A stretch of 64,000 bases of DNA. Origin: Ceratotherium simum simum (Eukaryota; Chordata; Mammalia; Perissodactyla; Rhinocerotidae). The stretch spans positions 15,836,034 to 15,900,033 of the forward strand of contig NW_004454166.1 in assembly GCF_000283155.1 (NCBI RefSeq). The letters run 5' to 3'. Positions 12,160-25,000 of the stretch are shown here, piece by piece. The notes beneath the pieces were generated by a model. It was not told where the DNA came from. It searched no databases and saw nothing but the letters and a program-made list of their open reading frames with translations. The translations under genes were made by a program, and so were the position numbers. Each line of letters opens with the position of its first letter. Positions within the stretch are counted from its first letter, which is position 1.

Positions 12160-12289
12160 AAATCATTCTTGATTTCCTGGAATACGTTTGACTTGATCCT
12201 GGTATGTTCTTCTTTTTTTAAATTCTTTTAATATAACATTTGCTGTTACTTTATTGATGATGTTTACACTCAGATCTAATTTCTTTCTT

Positions 12290-12537
12290 TCTTTCTTTCT
12301 TTTTTGTGAGGAAGATTAGCCCTGAGCTAACATTCGATGCCAATCCTCCTGTTTTTGCTGAGGAAGACTGGCTCTGGGCTAACATCCGTGCCCATCTTCC
12401 TCTACCATATATGGGATGCCACCACAGCGTGGCTTGATAAGTGGGCGCATTGGTTCATGCCCGGGATCCAAACCCGGGAACCCCGGGACGCCGAAGCAGA
12501 GCGTGCGAACTTAACTGCTACGCCACCAGGCCGGCCC
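12290..12537 (-). mobile_element. ERE SINE, 'tatatggga' type
   Basis: Head accaggccggcccc at right; tail with a tttc simple repeat and gtgaggaagattagccctg at left. Imperfect TSD taatttctttctt / taacttcctttctt. Confidence 0.82.
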
Positions 12538-13679
12538 CTAACTTCCTTTCTTGTCCTAATATTTTGATATCAGATATAGGTAATGATTTGAAAAGTTTTT
12601 CCATTTTTAAAAAATATGTACCTTAGAGTGTTTGACTAAAACAGGAGTTGCTCCTTGAGGTTCATTAGAGCTCAGCTGTAAAACCACTGGGGCTTAGCTT
12701 ACATTTTAGTAAAAGTTCTGTTCTGTGGTTATTTGTTTAGGTTTTCTACCTCAACTTAATTTCACTTTGGCCATATATTTTCCTACAAAGCCATCCAGCT
12801 CCTATAGACTTCCAAGTTTATTGGCGTAGTTATTCATAGCACATCCTTATAATTTATAATCATACATAGAGTTAAAATTTTAATAGTTATTGCCTGCTCC
12901 TTGATCCCCTCTCTTTTTATATTGGTCAAGCTTGCTATGTTTTTGTTTATCTAATTCATCTTTTAGAAGAATTAAATTTTGGTTTTGTTTATAACTTTCA
13001 CACTTTCTTTTCTGTTTTCAGTTTATGCTTTTTTAGTCCCTTTTCCATTTTCTTCTGACTTTTTTTTTTTTTTTTGAGAGCACAAAGTAGATGGGACCTA
13101 AGATGTTCTGTTTCATGGGATAAATCTTTTTCAAATGTATATTTTTATGTGCTCTTGAAAACTATGCATCTTTCTTCATGTTTTGGTTTTCTTGTGTCTG
13201 AATGATGAGATAGTGCAGGCTTGATATATTTTTTGATTTACTTATCTGATGAGGTAATGCAGGCCTGCTGTTTGCCTCCCATCAGAACAAGTGAATTATT
13301 GGATCCTCTCTGTATCTACTTAATGTTAGAACTGTCTTCTTGGATCTTAGGTTGAGTTGATTTGAGTAATTGATTGACAGATCCATTGAGTGCTCTGTCA
13401 GTGGGGAAAGGAGTCAGGAAGAAGAAAGCCAGGGTCCTGGGCAGCCCGTCAGGAACCTTGGCCTGGTTCCTCTCTGTGTCTGGATGCAGTGTAGCCTAGT
13501 TTCCTTCTTGTTTTAGATGTTCTCTCCATCTTGGTAGAGCCCAGCCCCTTCAGAATTTGTAGTCTTGCCCTGCTCTGTCCTTGGTGGACCTGCCCAGGGC
13601 AGCTGATCCAGGTGCCTGCATGTTCCTGGCACCTTTCTCTTGCGTCTCTACTATGGCGAGATGAAGCCATGCGGGCAGC

Positions 13680-13693
13680 GCGCCCTCTGCTGG
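13680..13693 (-). promoter_or_regulatory. Candidate CTCF-binding motif
   Basis: The minus strand reads CCAGCAGAGGGCGC, which fits every position of the core consensus CCASYAGRKGGCRS. It lies in a locally GC-richer, apparently non-repetitive part of intron 1. Occupancy cannot be known from sequence. Confidence 0.35.
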
Positions 13694-15144
13694 TGGTCCT
13701 CAGCCGGTGTATCTGTCTGTGCTTGGCTTCCCCTTGCTCACAGCAGCCAGACACTCTAGTGTCCTCCTCTGCCCCACTGTGGGCCTTTCCACTCCCCCAT
13801 CCCAGCCCCTGCCCCGACAATTGCACTTTCAAATTAGGATGTATGTGAGTAGGAATTTTTCTACTTCTTAGGTAACCTTGATAATCTTAAGTAACCTCAG
13901 TAACATGGGTTAAGATATCTTTTAGTTCTTTTCTCAGTTGTATCCCAATTCTGTCCAGTACAAGATCTTTGAAAGTTTTGGCATTTGAATGGCACCCTTT
14001 CCTAGTTTGCAATCTGGTATGATTCCAGTCACTGTTTTTCTTTTTTCCTCCCACTGCTCTTCTTTCCCCCCACTCAATTCTCTAGATTGTTATGTTAGTT
14101 TCTGGAGAGTAGAAAGAAGGAGAAAGCAAAGGCTTGTGTGCAGTTCACTGAGTTTATCTGGAAGTCTAGATTTATAATTTTTAAATGAGTATGTAAAATT
14201 CTTATTAATGTAAACACGATCATTTCCTGGTTATTGGGCCTTCGGGGTTTTTTCCAAGGTTCGCCCTGTGTTCTTTGCTCTGTTATGAACATCTTTGAAC
14301 AGAACATTTTTGAGATTTTTCTTTTGGCTTTATTCTCCGAAGTGGGCTTAAATTTAACTTTACAAAAAAGTCAGCAATCAAGAGTGTTCTATTCAGTTTT
14401 TGTAGGACACATTCATTCTTCAAGCATCTCCTGTGTGCCTGGCAGGAGGGAGGTAAATGAAGACAAGTCAGGTACTGTCTGTGCATTCAGAGAGCCCTCA
14501 TTCTCCCCTTAACTCTCAGGATGCCTTGAGAGACTTTGTCTGGCTCTTCTGAAACTAGATCATCATGTTGCCCACATTCCTCTAATAGTATCAAAAAGAG
14601 AAATTAGAGTATCTTAGCATGACTTGTTTTTATTAAATCCATGTTGGCTCCTAATGTATACCATTTTCTTTTCATAAACCGTATGTTTAGTAGAATTTTG
14701 CCAGTGATTTATGTTAATTTAATGATCCATCTTGTGGCTGGCTGACTACAATGGTGGATCTTGTAACTGAAATTCTTTGAACCAGAGGGTTTCTGAAGCA
14801 GCCTTGCTATGTTTCTCTCTTCCTAGATAAAAAGGGGTAGAAAGGGAGAAGAAATTCTCTTATAACTGAAACCTACATGGTGAGAATTGATATTTTGGAG
14901 CAATGAGGAGTTTTCATTTCTCAACTGTGTAGTGGTAACACTCACAAGGGCTACTGTAGATATTTATTGCTACAGTAAAATCATTAAGAAAAGTGTATTT
15001 GAGGCACCAACTATGACTCTGGATACAATTTTTATTTTCAGCACTGTTTATTAAGTGTCTGTGTGAACCCAGCCCTATAGTCTATAGGGACTGCAAGAAT
15101 ACTTGCAGACAAGTTGACTTCATTTTTTTTTGTGTGTGAGTATG

Positions 15145-15330
15145 TTAATAGTGATGTAGCATCTACCATGTTCCAGGCACTATTCCAACTGCTTCCATAT
15201 ACTAACTAACTCAATTCCATTATACTCATTCTATAAATGAGGAGACTGGGGCGTAGAGAGGTTAAGAAAGTTGCTTAAATCACACTGCTAGTGAATAGTG
15301 GAACTGGGATTCAAAGCTGGGCAGTCTGGC
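15145..15330 (-). mobile_element. MIR SINE relic
   Basis: Antisense MIR features: tgttccaggcactattccaa, ctataaatgaggagactggg and ggaactgggattcaaagctg. Confidence 0.6.
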
Positions 15331-15414
15331 TCAGGTTAGCCTCAGTTTTGTTGCCATTTGATGGATGTTTATTGAGTATCTTCTGTTGGCAAGGGATTGA
15401 GTTGGGTCATTTCT

Positions 15415-16025
15415 AAGACTCATTCATTCATCAAATACGTATTGAGAACCTACTGTGTGCCAGAGGACAGAGGGATGAACAAGAAAAAGTCTCTACTCTT
15501 GTGGAATTTACAGACTAGTGGGGAGTCAGACAGACACTCAATATATAATAAATGTTCAGATAGTGATAAGTCCTGTGGCTAAAATAAAGCCAGGGCAGGC
15601 GCTGGAAAGTGATGGAGGGGTCAGGATAGTTTTGGGTTTTTGTGGGCTGAGAAGGCCTCTCTGAGTAGGTGTCATTGGAGCAGAAACCTGTTTGAAGAGA
15701 GGAGCCACCACATGGGAATCTGAGGGGAGAGGAGTGTTCAGGTAGAGTGAACAGTGGTACGAAGGCCCTACGGACAAAATGAGCCAAGACCAGAGCATCT
15801 AGAGCGAGATGAGCTGGAGGGAGCACGTCTGTGATGAGGTTGTTGGGAATGACAAGGTTAGGTTGGTCCTTGCGGATTATGGGAGGGAGTCTGAATTTTA
15901 TTCTGAATGTGAGTGGCTGATGTCTTTGAGAGTTTTGAGCAGGAGAGTGACATGTTTTGATTCACATTTTGAAAAGAACAGTCTGGCTGCAGTATGGAGG
16001 ACTGACTGTAGGTAGGGTGGCAAAA
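15415..16025 (-). mobile_element. L2 LINE 3' region
   Basis: Antisense L2 3' end: attgagaacctactgtgtgc, ggagtcagacagacactc, agatagtgataagtcctgtg, then gagaaggcctctctgagtag. Confidence 0.55.
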
Positions 16026-16449
16026 ATAAAACCAGAGGCTTTTGTGTTGAGCCAAGGGATTCTCTTGCTTCTGTGATTGATGTTGGTCATAAAGGTGCTG
16101 CTATCCCACGGTACCTGCTCTGGAGCTCAGGTCTCTCAGTGAAGCAAACCACTGCTGGAGGACTCTGAGGGTGGAGGAACCCGCATCGTTCAGTTCTCCT
16201 AACCCTCTGCCTTTTCCTCCTAAGATCTTCATATTTTCCCTCCACCTTTGTTTCTCATGGGAACCAAATCTTGAGGGGAGTCATTTGGGGAATAACTTGT
16301 ATTAGGACTCTAAAGGAAAATGTTAGCTTTCCTTGACTGGCTTTACAAACAGAAGCTTCACGTTTACTCAAAAGGATTTAGGGCCAGAGAATGGAGGTGA
16401 GGGACAGTGTTGGGTTGGAAAAAGCCACACAAACGGGATTCAGCTCGAT

Positions 16450-16640
16450 AAGGACCTTGAACTAGGAACCAGAAACCTGGGTTCAACTTCTAGCATAGCA
16501 ACGACTAGCTTCCATGCATTTGGACCCGTTACGTAACGTTTTTGATTCTGCTTCCGCATTGGTAGAGGCAACCTCTGTCCTGCAAACCTCATGAGGCTGA
16601 CATGGGTGCAATGAACTAAGAACGTGGAAGCACTGTGAAC
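16450..16640 (+). mobile_element. MIR SINE relic
   Basis: Weak sense MIR: gaaacctgggttcaacttct followed by cctcatgaggctgacatggg and a decayed tail. Confidence 0.4.
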
Positions 16641-17019
16641 ACATGTGCCGTGGAAATCTGAGGTGGTAGCATCCCTTTTTAAGAAATTACAGGCATTTGT
16701 AGCTTGTCAGCTATTTGTATATGCTCAAATAATATTCCATGAAACCCCCCATAATGAGAGTGTGGGTCTTTTCCCTGGTCGTGTGGTCCTAAGAAAAAAG
16801 AATCTGCAGCTTGTGACAAGATCTGGTTGACTGACTCTCCCCTCCCCCACCCCCACCAACTGATTTGAGAACTCATTAACTTCCCACTGTCTGGCCAAGA
16901 CATTTCAGACCTTTGTTTGGGCTGTTGCTGGAAGGTTATTGGCTGAGGTCCACAGAGCAAAGGTTAGTGGAGTTGGCTTGGAGTCACTGGGAGATCTGCA
17001 AACAGATGGACAGATAAGT

Positions 17020-17043
17020 ACACACACACAACACACACACACA
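17020..17043. repeat. (CA)n microsatellite
   Basis: A short CA run interrupted once (acacacaca then aacacacac). Confidence 0.9.
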
Positions 17044-18170
17044 GGTGAACACGGCGTAGCTACAGTTGTTGGGGACTCACAGTGTTTATGGATAAGTTAT
17101 GTGTGTAAATAAATGATTAAAAATGTGAAAATTAATTTGGGGGAAGTATCTTCAAAGTACTGAGAAGAGAGTGACTAATTCTGCCAGAGAATGGATCAAG
17201 GACGGATTCCAAGAGGAGGGGGCATTTGAGAAGGTTCCTCTGAGATATTTGGAGACTCTGCATAAAAAAGAGGAGGGGGGCTTTGCAAGCAAAGATGAGG
17301 GGTATGAAACAGCATTGTTGGTTCCAGGAACTGATGCCCTGGTGGGAAACGAGGCTGCTGAGATTGGTCCAGGTCAGATTGTGGAAAACTGCTGTCTGAG
17401 CTGATGTTGGCTTATCTGACTAAAGATTTTGAATTCTTTTGTTCTTTTGTGCAATGTTTAGCCATCGATGGAGCTGCTCTGAGGCCCAGGTGCTAGTGTT
17501 GATAAAATGTTAAGGGTGGGCCCTGCAATGCCATGGTGCCTTTTCCAAAGTCAGTGTTTAAATATTTACTGAAATGATGAAGACATGATGGTTATCTCAG
17601 AGTTCCAGAGAAGATGTCCCCTCTCTGATCCGTAGACACTAGGGTGTGGACAGTGCATGTCCTGTGGTGTCACTGTACTGAGAAAGCAGCCAGGTCAGCT
17701 GGGTGCTGCTGTAGCTGGGTTCTGCTGTCCTGTCCACACTGAGAGCAGCTGTTGAGGGGTTTGACTTCCCAGCTGACAAGCTCCTGGATCTGCCCTCTAG
17801 TCGGAAGCATAGCCGAGGAAAAGTGGAGGGTGGGGTCCATTCCCATGAGTACCTTCTGTGAAAATGGTACCCTTTCAGTAATTACAAAAAAATTTTTTAA
17901 CACTGCCTAAGGAAGTATGTGACTAAATTATCTGTGGTCAGTGGAAACGGGAGACAAAGGAAGGTGCCTTTTCTGTTACTTTCCATCACCCACCCAGTTG
18001 CGTGACGTTGCCCTTGACCCCAGGCCATGCTTCCTTCTGCCTTGTCCCAGCCCACTTCCCAGATGTCCCATGTTGAGCAGCAGCTCATGGATGTGACCTC
18101 TCATTTCCTGTATGTTCTCTTATCTAGGGGCTAAGTCATATCCAGACTGCTCACAAGAAGAGAGAATTCG

Positions 18171-18427
18171 GGGGCCAGCCTGGTGGCGTAGCGGTTAAGT
18201 GCCCGCGCTCTGCTGCTGGTGGCCCGGCTTCCGACCCCGGGCGTGCACCAATGCACCGCTTGTCAGGCCGTGCTGTGACGGCGTCCCATAGAAAGTGGAG
18301 GAAGATGGGCACGGGTGTTAGCCTAGGGCCAGTCTTCCTCAGCAAAAAGAGGAGGATTGGCATGGATGTTAGCTCAGGGCTGATCTTCCTCACAAAAAAA
18401 AGAAAGAAAAAGGAAAAAAAAAAAAAA
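18171..18427 (+). mobile_element. ERE SINE, 'cccata-aagtgg' type
   Basis: Head gggccagcctggtggcgtag, middle gtggaggaagatgggcacgg and two 'gatgttagc' modules with poly-A. The TSD aagagagaatt(c/t)g at 18158-18170 and 18428-18440 has one mismatch. Confidence 0.88.
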
Positions 18428-18802
18428 AAGAGAGAATTTGGGGGAATTCCCACCCTCACCCCGTGATCTGAGGACCCACAGGTCAGGAGTGTTTTCTGTA
18501 GTCCTGACCAAGGCCCTTTCCATGGTGTCATGTCACTTTCTTGCCATATTCCTTAGTCTTTGCCTCTTCATGCTTCCAAGGTGACGTTCAGAGGCCTTCA
18601 CATCTGCTGCTAGATGGGGTCTGTTCTGTTATTAAACCTTAAAACCAAAAAGGTAACTAAGACTGTGCCTTTTTTGGATATTGTAGGGACGTAATTTATT
18701 CAGGTGGCTTCCTACTAAGGCCTAAAGAGAAAGAGGTCCATAATTTTTTATCTTTCTTTCCTTTTCTTTTCTGTCATTTGTTTCCTCCCTCCCTTTCCCA
18801 CT

Positions 18803-19440
18803 TTTTAAACTTTTTACTGTGGAAAATTTTAAACATATACAAAAGCGGAGAGACTTGTATAATGAACTTGCAACTACCAGTTTCAACAGTTATCAGCTGT
18901 GGGGCATCTTGTATCGTCTATATCCCATCTACCCATTCTTAATTATTTTGAAGCAAATACCAGACATCCTGTGATTTCATCCATGAATATTTTAGTATAT
19001 ATTTCTAAAAGATTAAGATTTTGTAAAATAATAATATTTCCTAATAATTCCTTAATATCATCAAATAATTGATCAGTATTTAAATTTCCATGAATATCTC
19101 AAAAATCTTTTAACATTTGTTTTAATCAAGATCCATTACAATTGTTGATATATCTCTTAAATTTCTTTACGTCTGTAGATGCTCCTCTCTCTCTCTTTTC
19201 TTTGCAATTTATTTATTGAAGAAAATGGGTCCTTGGTTCTCTTTAGTTTCATATAGTGTGGATTTTGCTGACTGCATCCTCATAGTATTGTTGAACATGT
19301 TCCTCACTCATCTGTGTTTCCTATAAATTGGTGTTGTGTCTAGAGATTTGTTCAGGATTCAGATTCCATTTTTTGGCAAGCGTACCTTGTAGTTGGTGAT
19401 GTGAACATCTTTCAGGAGGCACATGATGTTTAGTTGTTTC
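18803..19440 (-). mobile_element. Ancient L1M-like 3' region
   Basis: Resembles an old L1 3'-UTR repeat: ctgtggaaaattttaaacat, attttgaagcaaataccaga, gcaatttatttattgaagaa. Another copy of this type is at 54365-54880. Confidence 0.5.
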
Positions 19441-19890
19441 TTTGTGATGGTTGATTGAGTTTCTAAAAGTGTTGAGTATTTAAGGGGGTTCAGGCCCTTT
19501 AATGTTTACCTGGGCCCAGGTGATGGTCTTGGGAAAGTGGGAAAAAGAGTATGTGGTGTGCTCACAGAGTTCTTTCTCTGTCGAAGTCTGAAGGTGGTGG
19601 AGCTGTTACGTTCTCTGTCCATGAAGTATTTGCTTCTGTGGGTTCCTGCAGCACTTACTAGAACATGAACTGGCATGAATTTGCCGTAGAGCACTGCCAT
19701 AGTTTGTTTCTCTTGGTCATAAAGGACCTGTTCACTTCAGAAACATGAAGTAAGGAGAGGCTCAGATTTTTTGAAAGCTATTTTTGTATTTAGAAATGTT
19801 TCTTGGTTTGGCTAAACCAGCTACTTTTGCTGATATTCTCCAGGTGTGTGTTTTCATTTAATTTGTAAGGTGTTTCTTTTCTTCTTTTAG

Positions 19891-20082
19891 GATCTCATTT
19901 TGCCCAACGGTGGTACTCCAGCAGGCACTTCAAGTCCCGCTTCTTCATCTTCCCTTCTCAACAGACTTCAGCTTGATGACGACCTTGATGGTGAGACCAG
20001 AGATCTCTTTGTCACTGTTGATGATCCCAAGAAGCACGTCTGTACAATGGAGACCTACATCACCTATAGGATCACCACCAAA
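19891..20082 (+). CDS. SNX30: SNX30 internal coding exon (exon 2): end of N-terminal tail and start of PX domain
   Basis: This exon of 192 nt (64 codons, phase 0 at both ends) follows a pyrimidine tract ending in cttcttttag and is followed by the donor gtaggt. It begins [12 protein letters not shown], runs through a Ser-rich stretch ([14 protein letters not shown]) and the acidic [10 protein letters not shown], then enters the first PX strands at [12 protein letters not shown] and ends at [10 protein letters not shown] recognise this as sorting nexin-30; the paralogue SNX7 shares the PX part but not, as I recall it, the [15 protein letters not shown] tail. SNX30 is a cytosolic PX-BAR protein that binds phosphoinositides on endosomes and, by family knowledge, pairs with SNX4 in recycling and autophagy. 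The final exon base is A rather than the usual G, so the donor leans on its intronic side. Translation can run past the donor to a stop near 20115, but that extension is intron. Confidence 0.95.
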
Positions 20083-21725
20083 GTAGGTCCCTTCATTGTC
20101 TTCTGCCCGTGTTGAATGGTCTTGGAGAATTGGAGTCCTACCGCCATGATTTCTGCCTTTGCTTTCTCCCTCCCTTTGTACAAATTTGTTTACCTTTATT
20201 ATAGTTGTGGGTGTGGCTATTTGAGAGAGGGGATGTATTTAGATTAAAAGGATTATATGCAAGTTTTTTATCTTAAAGTGAAGGAGAAATTGTGACTACA
20301 GTCTTTCAAATACAACATTTAATCCCTATACTTTCACTTATTTTCTATCATGATACTATTTAACACATTAATATCACATTACTCTTGAAATTTATGAATC
20401 GTTCTATCAACCTAAATCTCTGTGATGAGACCGTGATTATAACTTGATATAATTAGACTTGATGGTAGGGGGAGAACGAGTAAGAGAAGGATGGGAACTA
20501 ATTACTGACTTTCTGCCTTGTGCCACTATGATATTACTGCCTTGTCCTTTCCACACCTGGTTCACAGTTGAAAATTTGTCTGTGTGTGTGTGCACACGCA
20601 TATGCACTCGCAGTCACCCGTCACCATTGCCACTGGGTGTCCACTGTTTCCCAGGTGTTGAGCTAGGCACTTACATGTATATTATATCCTCAGAGGTCCT
20701 AGGTTGCTGCCCATATTCCCATGAATTATTTCCAGTTACTTATTTTTTTCCCCCTAGGGTCAACTTATTTTTTACCCTGGAGTCAGTGAAATGCAAAACT
20801 TGTTTTTCTTGAATTTGTGCTCTAAACAGCTGAATGACAAGGTGACTGCCTCGCTGGCACAGCAGTACTTGCCTACCTCGAGGTTTTCCCAGCCCTACTT
20901 GATGCCTCTGCCCGGCAGTTTACCTCTCCAAATGCTAATACCTCAGGGCCCTTAACTCATTCACAGGCTCCGGCACGTGCTGCAGCTCCCCAGCCTTTCC
21001 TGTGCCTGTTCTCTTTCCTTCCTTCTTCCTCTTCCTCCTTTGCGTTTCTATTTCTATCCCTTTTCCTGGGGTTATTTGATTTCCTGTAAGTCAGATAATG
21101 TCTTAGGATAAGCTGTTCCCAGTCCCAGTCCCACATTTTCACTTGACTGTGGTGCTGACTCCTCAAGGGGAACTTGTGGGAGAATTAAGTCTTACTTCTT
21201 ACCGTCATTTCCATTTCTGATCTCAAACCAGAGTCCTCTTCTTTTCCTGTTTCAAGTAGTGGCACCAGGTTTAACATCTTGGTGGTGCGTTTGGAGCCTT
21301 CTTTCTGAATGTTGTGTTAAAGGGTACATAGGGAGGTGTGGGGTTGAGAGAGAGGGTCCAGATAGGAACACAGTGTCCCAAACACCTCATCTTGTCTCTG
21401 GACCCCCACTTCTGCTGTGGTTCTCAAGCAAAGTGAGTGGTCAGAGCACAAGGTCACACAAATACTTACTTGATTAATTTGAGCTTCGACTCTTCAGTCC
21501 TAATTCAGATTCCCGATGACCAACGCTGGCCAAAGTACAGAGCTGCTTTTGCCTGAGCGAAAATGAGCTTAGGGCTGAGAGCCAACGTAGGCAAAGCATT
21601 CTCCACCCAGATCTAAGTCAGGGGCATATTATCTCTCCAGTGGTGGAGAGCCAGCCCGGGCCTTCTCAGGGCAGGCAGATCCTGGCTCTTCTCTCCGCGG
21701 GCTCCTAGAAAGTAACATCATAATA

Positions 21726-21959
21726 CAGTCATGTGTGGCTTAACGGGGATACATTCTAAGAAATGCATTGTTAGGCAATTTCATCATTATGTGAACATCA
21801 TAAAATGTGCGTACACAAACTTAGTGTTTGTGTAACACCATACCACTTAGATGGCATAGCCTGGTGTAACACCTAGGCTGTATTGTACAGATCTTATGGG
21901 ACCACTGTTGTATATGCGGTCCGTCGTTGACAGAAATGACATTATGCAGTGCATGACTG
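21726..21959. mobile_element. Tigger-like (TcMar) MITE with TA target duplication
   Basis: The ends are inverted (cagtcatgtgtggcttaac at left; gtgcatgactg at right, reverse complement cagtcatgcac) and each is flanked by TA (21724-21725 and 21960-21961), as expected for Tc1/mariner-class insertion. At 234 bp it has no coding capacity. Confidence 0.65.
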
Positions 21960-22220
21960 TAGTAGCTAATTATTGAGCACTTACCACATACTGTACTTTT
22001 TTGTGATAGAAACCCTTTAATTTTTATTTTATGTAAGTAATGTGTGCTCATTGTAGAGAAATTAGAAAACTCAAGTAAGCTAAAACTATAAAAGAACCCC
22101 TATAAGCTCACCAGCCAGAAATAGTCATTTATAACTTTCTGAACTATTTGTCTCTATACATTTACAAAAATGAGTATTTTGCATGCTGCCAAGTCACTAA
22201 TACGTTGCACATATCTTTCT

Positions 22221-22466
22221 TTCTTTCTTTTTTGTGAGGAAGATCAGCCCTAAGCTAACATCCAATGCCAATCCTCCTCTTGTTTTGCTGAGGAAGACTG
22301 GCCCTGGGCTAACATCCGTGCCCATCTTCCTCTACTTTATATGGCATGCCGCCGCAGCGTGGCTTAACAAGTGGTGCGTCGGTGCGCGCTCACGACCCGA
22401 ACCTGTGAACCCCAGGCTGCTGAAGCAGAGCGCGCGCACTTAACTGCTGCACCACTGGCTGGCCCC
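22221..22466 (-). mobile_element. ERE SINE, 'tatatggca' type
   Basis: Perfect 15-bp TSD, tgcacatatctttct, at 22206-22220 and 22467-22481. Head accactggctggcccc at right. Confidence 0.9.
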
Positions 22467-22559
22467 TGCACATATCTTTCTATGCTAGTAAGTGCCAGTA
22501 AGCACACTTTTTATGCTATCGTTTCTGAGACTGCAACAGTGTTCCACTGTATGGATGAG

Positions 22560-22990
22560 CTGTCATTTATTTTGTGCTAAGTGCTTTTTTTTTTTTTTTT
22601 TATAATTTTATTTATTTATTTTTCCCTCCAAAGCCCCAGTAGATAGTTGTATGTCATAGCTGCACATCCTTCTAGCTGCTGTATGTGGGACGTGCCCTCA
22701 GCATGGCCAGAGAAGCAGTGCGTCGGTGCGAGCCCGGGATCCGAACCCGGGCCGCCAGCAGTGGAGCGCGCACACTCAATCGCTAAGCCACGGGGCCAGC
22801 CCTTGTACTAAGTGCTTTAAATATATCATCAGTTAATCTTCACTCTCAATGAAGTAGGATACTGGTAGTATTCTTACTTTTGCAGATGAGGAAACTGAGA
22901 CACAGAGATATTAAGAAAATTGCTCAAAGACATGCAACTAATATGTGGTAGAACTAGAGTTGGAATCCAGATCTGTCTTGTGCTATACTT
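22560..22990 (-). mobile_element. MIR SINE relic split by an ERE
   Basis: The left stub tgtgctaagtgcttt and the right part (gcagatgaggaaactgagac, gttggaatccagatctg) are one antisense MIR separated by the ERE at 22588-22802. Confidence 0.55.
22588..22802 (-). mobile_element. ERE SINE, short type, inside a MIR
   Basis: Near-perfect TSD ttgt(g/a)ctaagtgcttt at 22572-22587 and 22803-22818. Head gccacggggccagccc at right, tail tataattttatttatttatt at left. Confidence 0.87.
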
Positions 22991-23249
22991 TCAAAAGACA
23001 TGATTTTCAAGAGAGGACTGCTCCCTCCTCCCTGCCCCCCACCCCTGCCCCGCTGCCTCCCCATCTCCCCAGCACTGTGGTGCACACCATGGCCTGACTA
23101 TTGAGACTGAGGATGATGTGGGAAGAGACTGGAGCTTGCGGAAATAGAGAGGAGCCTTCAGCTCCTTTTGAGGTCATCCTCCTCTTGTCTTTTACCCCAT
23201 CGCCAGTGAGTCATCACCAAGTCTTATGTCCCATCTAGTTCCTCTTTTC

Positions 23250-25000
23250 AAATGCCTCACCGGTCAACAGAGGCTAAACGCTGCTCAGAGGTCAAGTTAT
23301 ATATAGGGATTACAAGGTGAAGGTTAGATTTGAGGACAGAAGGTTATTGATGACTGGTGAGAACAGTTTCATTGGTGTGGTGGGGCAGAACCCAGTTTGC
23401 AGTGGGTTAGGGTGAGGAGAAATAAGAAAGATGAGAAACCATGAGTGTTGGTTTGGCAATGGAAAGCCAGTCTACAGAAAGAACAGTAGCGGGAGGAGGA
23501 TGTGGATTTGACGGGGGAGGGGCTTTTTGTTTGTTTTTTTTAAAGAATGGAAGAGACTTGTTTATGTGCCAAGAAGCCAGTGTTGGCAGAGAAGGAGACA
23601 TTAAGTTAAAGATTGGAGAGCAGGATGGAAGCCACTGAGAAAGTGGAAGGAGAGTATCCTGAGGAGAAGTGGAGGGAATGAGTGGTCTCTGATGGGGGAG
23701 GTGTACTTTTTCCGTTGTTTCTGGAGGAAGAAGGGAAGTGTTTTTTTTTTTTTTTTTTTTGTGGCGGGAAGTTGAGCGATTCTTTGCTTATAGCTGCAAT
23801 TTTCTCTATGAATAGACGATGAGGTCTTCTAAGAGCGAAGGGGAGGTTTTGAAGTCGGGCTTAGAAGTTTTCAAAACTTCTACAGGCTTTGCATTAACTG
23901 ATGTAGAAAATGAGGGAGAGAGTTGACTAAGGAAGTATGAAAAGATTGCTTGGCAGTGTTGAGGATCCGGTTCTAGAATTGATTGTGTCAATCAGAGTTT
24001 GCCTGATTTTGTTTTTCCTCCAGGAGTGTGCTCACATGCCCGGGTCTAGTAAAGCGAGAAGTGGATGGTTGCGTTTTTGCCAGAGTTGTGTGAACGGACA
24101 GTGGAGAAAGGGGTGTTTAGGATATTGGCAAGTGTAAGAGGTTCAAGTGATGGGTCATGGAATTGGTGCTGAATAAAGCAGGAAGTAAAGACGGAGATGG
24201 ACAGAATGTCAAGGAACTGTAGGTCCCAAGAGGCTGAAAAACCAGGGGTATGGGAAATGGAAGAGTCTGAAATACAGGAGGTGCTGGTTAGAGAGGGAGA
24301 CGTCTGAATTTCTGCCTGACGACAAAGTCTGTGGAGAGGTCATGAGAGGGGAAGGCGGCATTGCTGGCTCAGAGGTAGGTGTTGTATGTGTGAACCACTT
24401 TGATCTCCAGAGCACCCAGATTATGGAAGAGCTGTGGAAAGGAAGCCTGAGAGCCAGCTACTAGAATCTTCAAGGAATCAGGAGAATTGTCAGGGGCGTC
24501 AGTAGATGATAGGTGTGAGGAGGGGTAGAGATGTATATATCTTGATGGCATGAGCCTCAGAAGGGTTTTCACAGGGCTGTGGAGGAGTGGTGGTAAGAGG
24601 CAATGTGGAGTGAGGAGGATGCCAACAGGAACTCTTGGTCTTGGAGGGTGGGGCGAGGTTTGTGAAATGTGAGAAAAAGAGCAGCTTTCCACTTGATGGG
24701 ACAGCCGGAGTGCTGTATGCTCAGGGGAGAGCCAGCTTTCAGAATTTGAATAGATTGAAGAGCTGTAGGAATTTATTAATTATGGAATGGGTGTTCCAGA
24801 GGGCTTGGTGGAAGGCTCTGAGGAGGAGATAACTGGCAGCTCATGTCATAATAAAGGAAGCCCAGAGGAGCATGAGGAGAGGCCAAAAGTCATCATTCTC
24901 AGGTGTTCTCTTAGGGTAGTGGGGCTCTGAAGCAGAACGGGATTAGCTGAGTAATATGTGACAGGGGAAGAGGTCCCCTTGCGGGGGAGAGGGGTCACTC
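23250..25000 (-). repeat. Long decayed purine-rich repeat block, possibly L2-related
   Basis: A run of G/A-rich sentence-like repeat sequence (gtcaagttatatatagggat, cagaacccagtttgcagtgg, agaatggaagagacttg) that continues the style of the blocks at 15415 and 50590. No open frame is conserved. The class is uncertain and both edges are fuzzy. Confidence 0.35.

Larger units (their letters stand above)
1..19890 (+). other. SNX30: SNX30 intron 1 (3' part), repeat-rich
   Basis: This is everything upstream of exon 2 and ends in the acceptor at 19890. No start-codon exon, CpG island or other gene is visible, so the window probably opens inside intron 1. The first 5 kb is a dense stack of EREs and nested elements. 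An L2/MIR block covers about 5450-6145 and L1 tails lie at about 11452-11790 and 18803-19440. Stretches where I see only non-repetitive or unrecognised intronic DNA include 3300-3860, 6150-7640, 9000-9650, 10000-10680, 12540-14400, 14500-15140, 16640-18157 and 19450-19890. Confidence 0.8.

Noticed and set aside
13449..13848. Overlapping open frames on both strands (127 and 105 codons)
   Set aside because: A locally GC-richer patch lowers stop density; neither translation has a domain or coding-like composition. Only the CTCF-like motif was kept.
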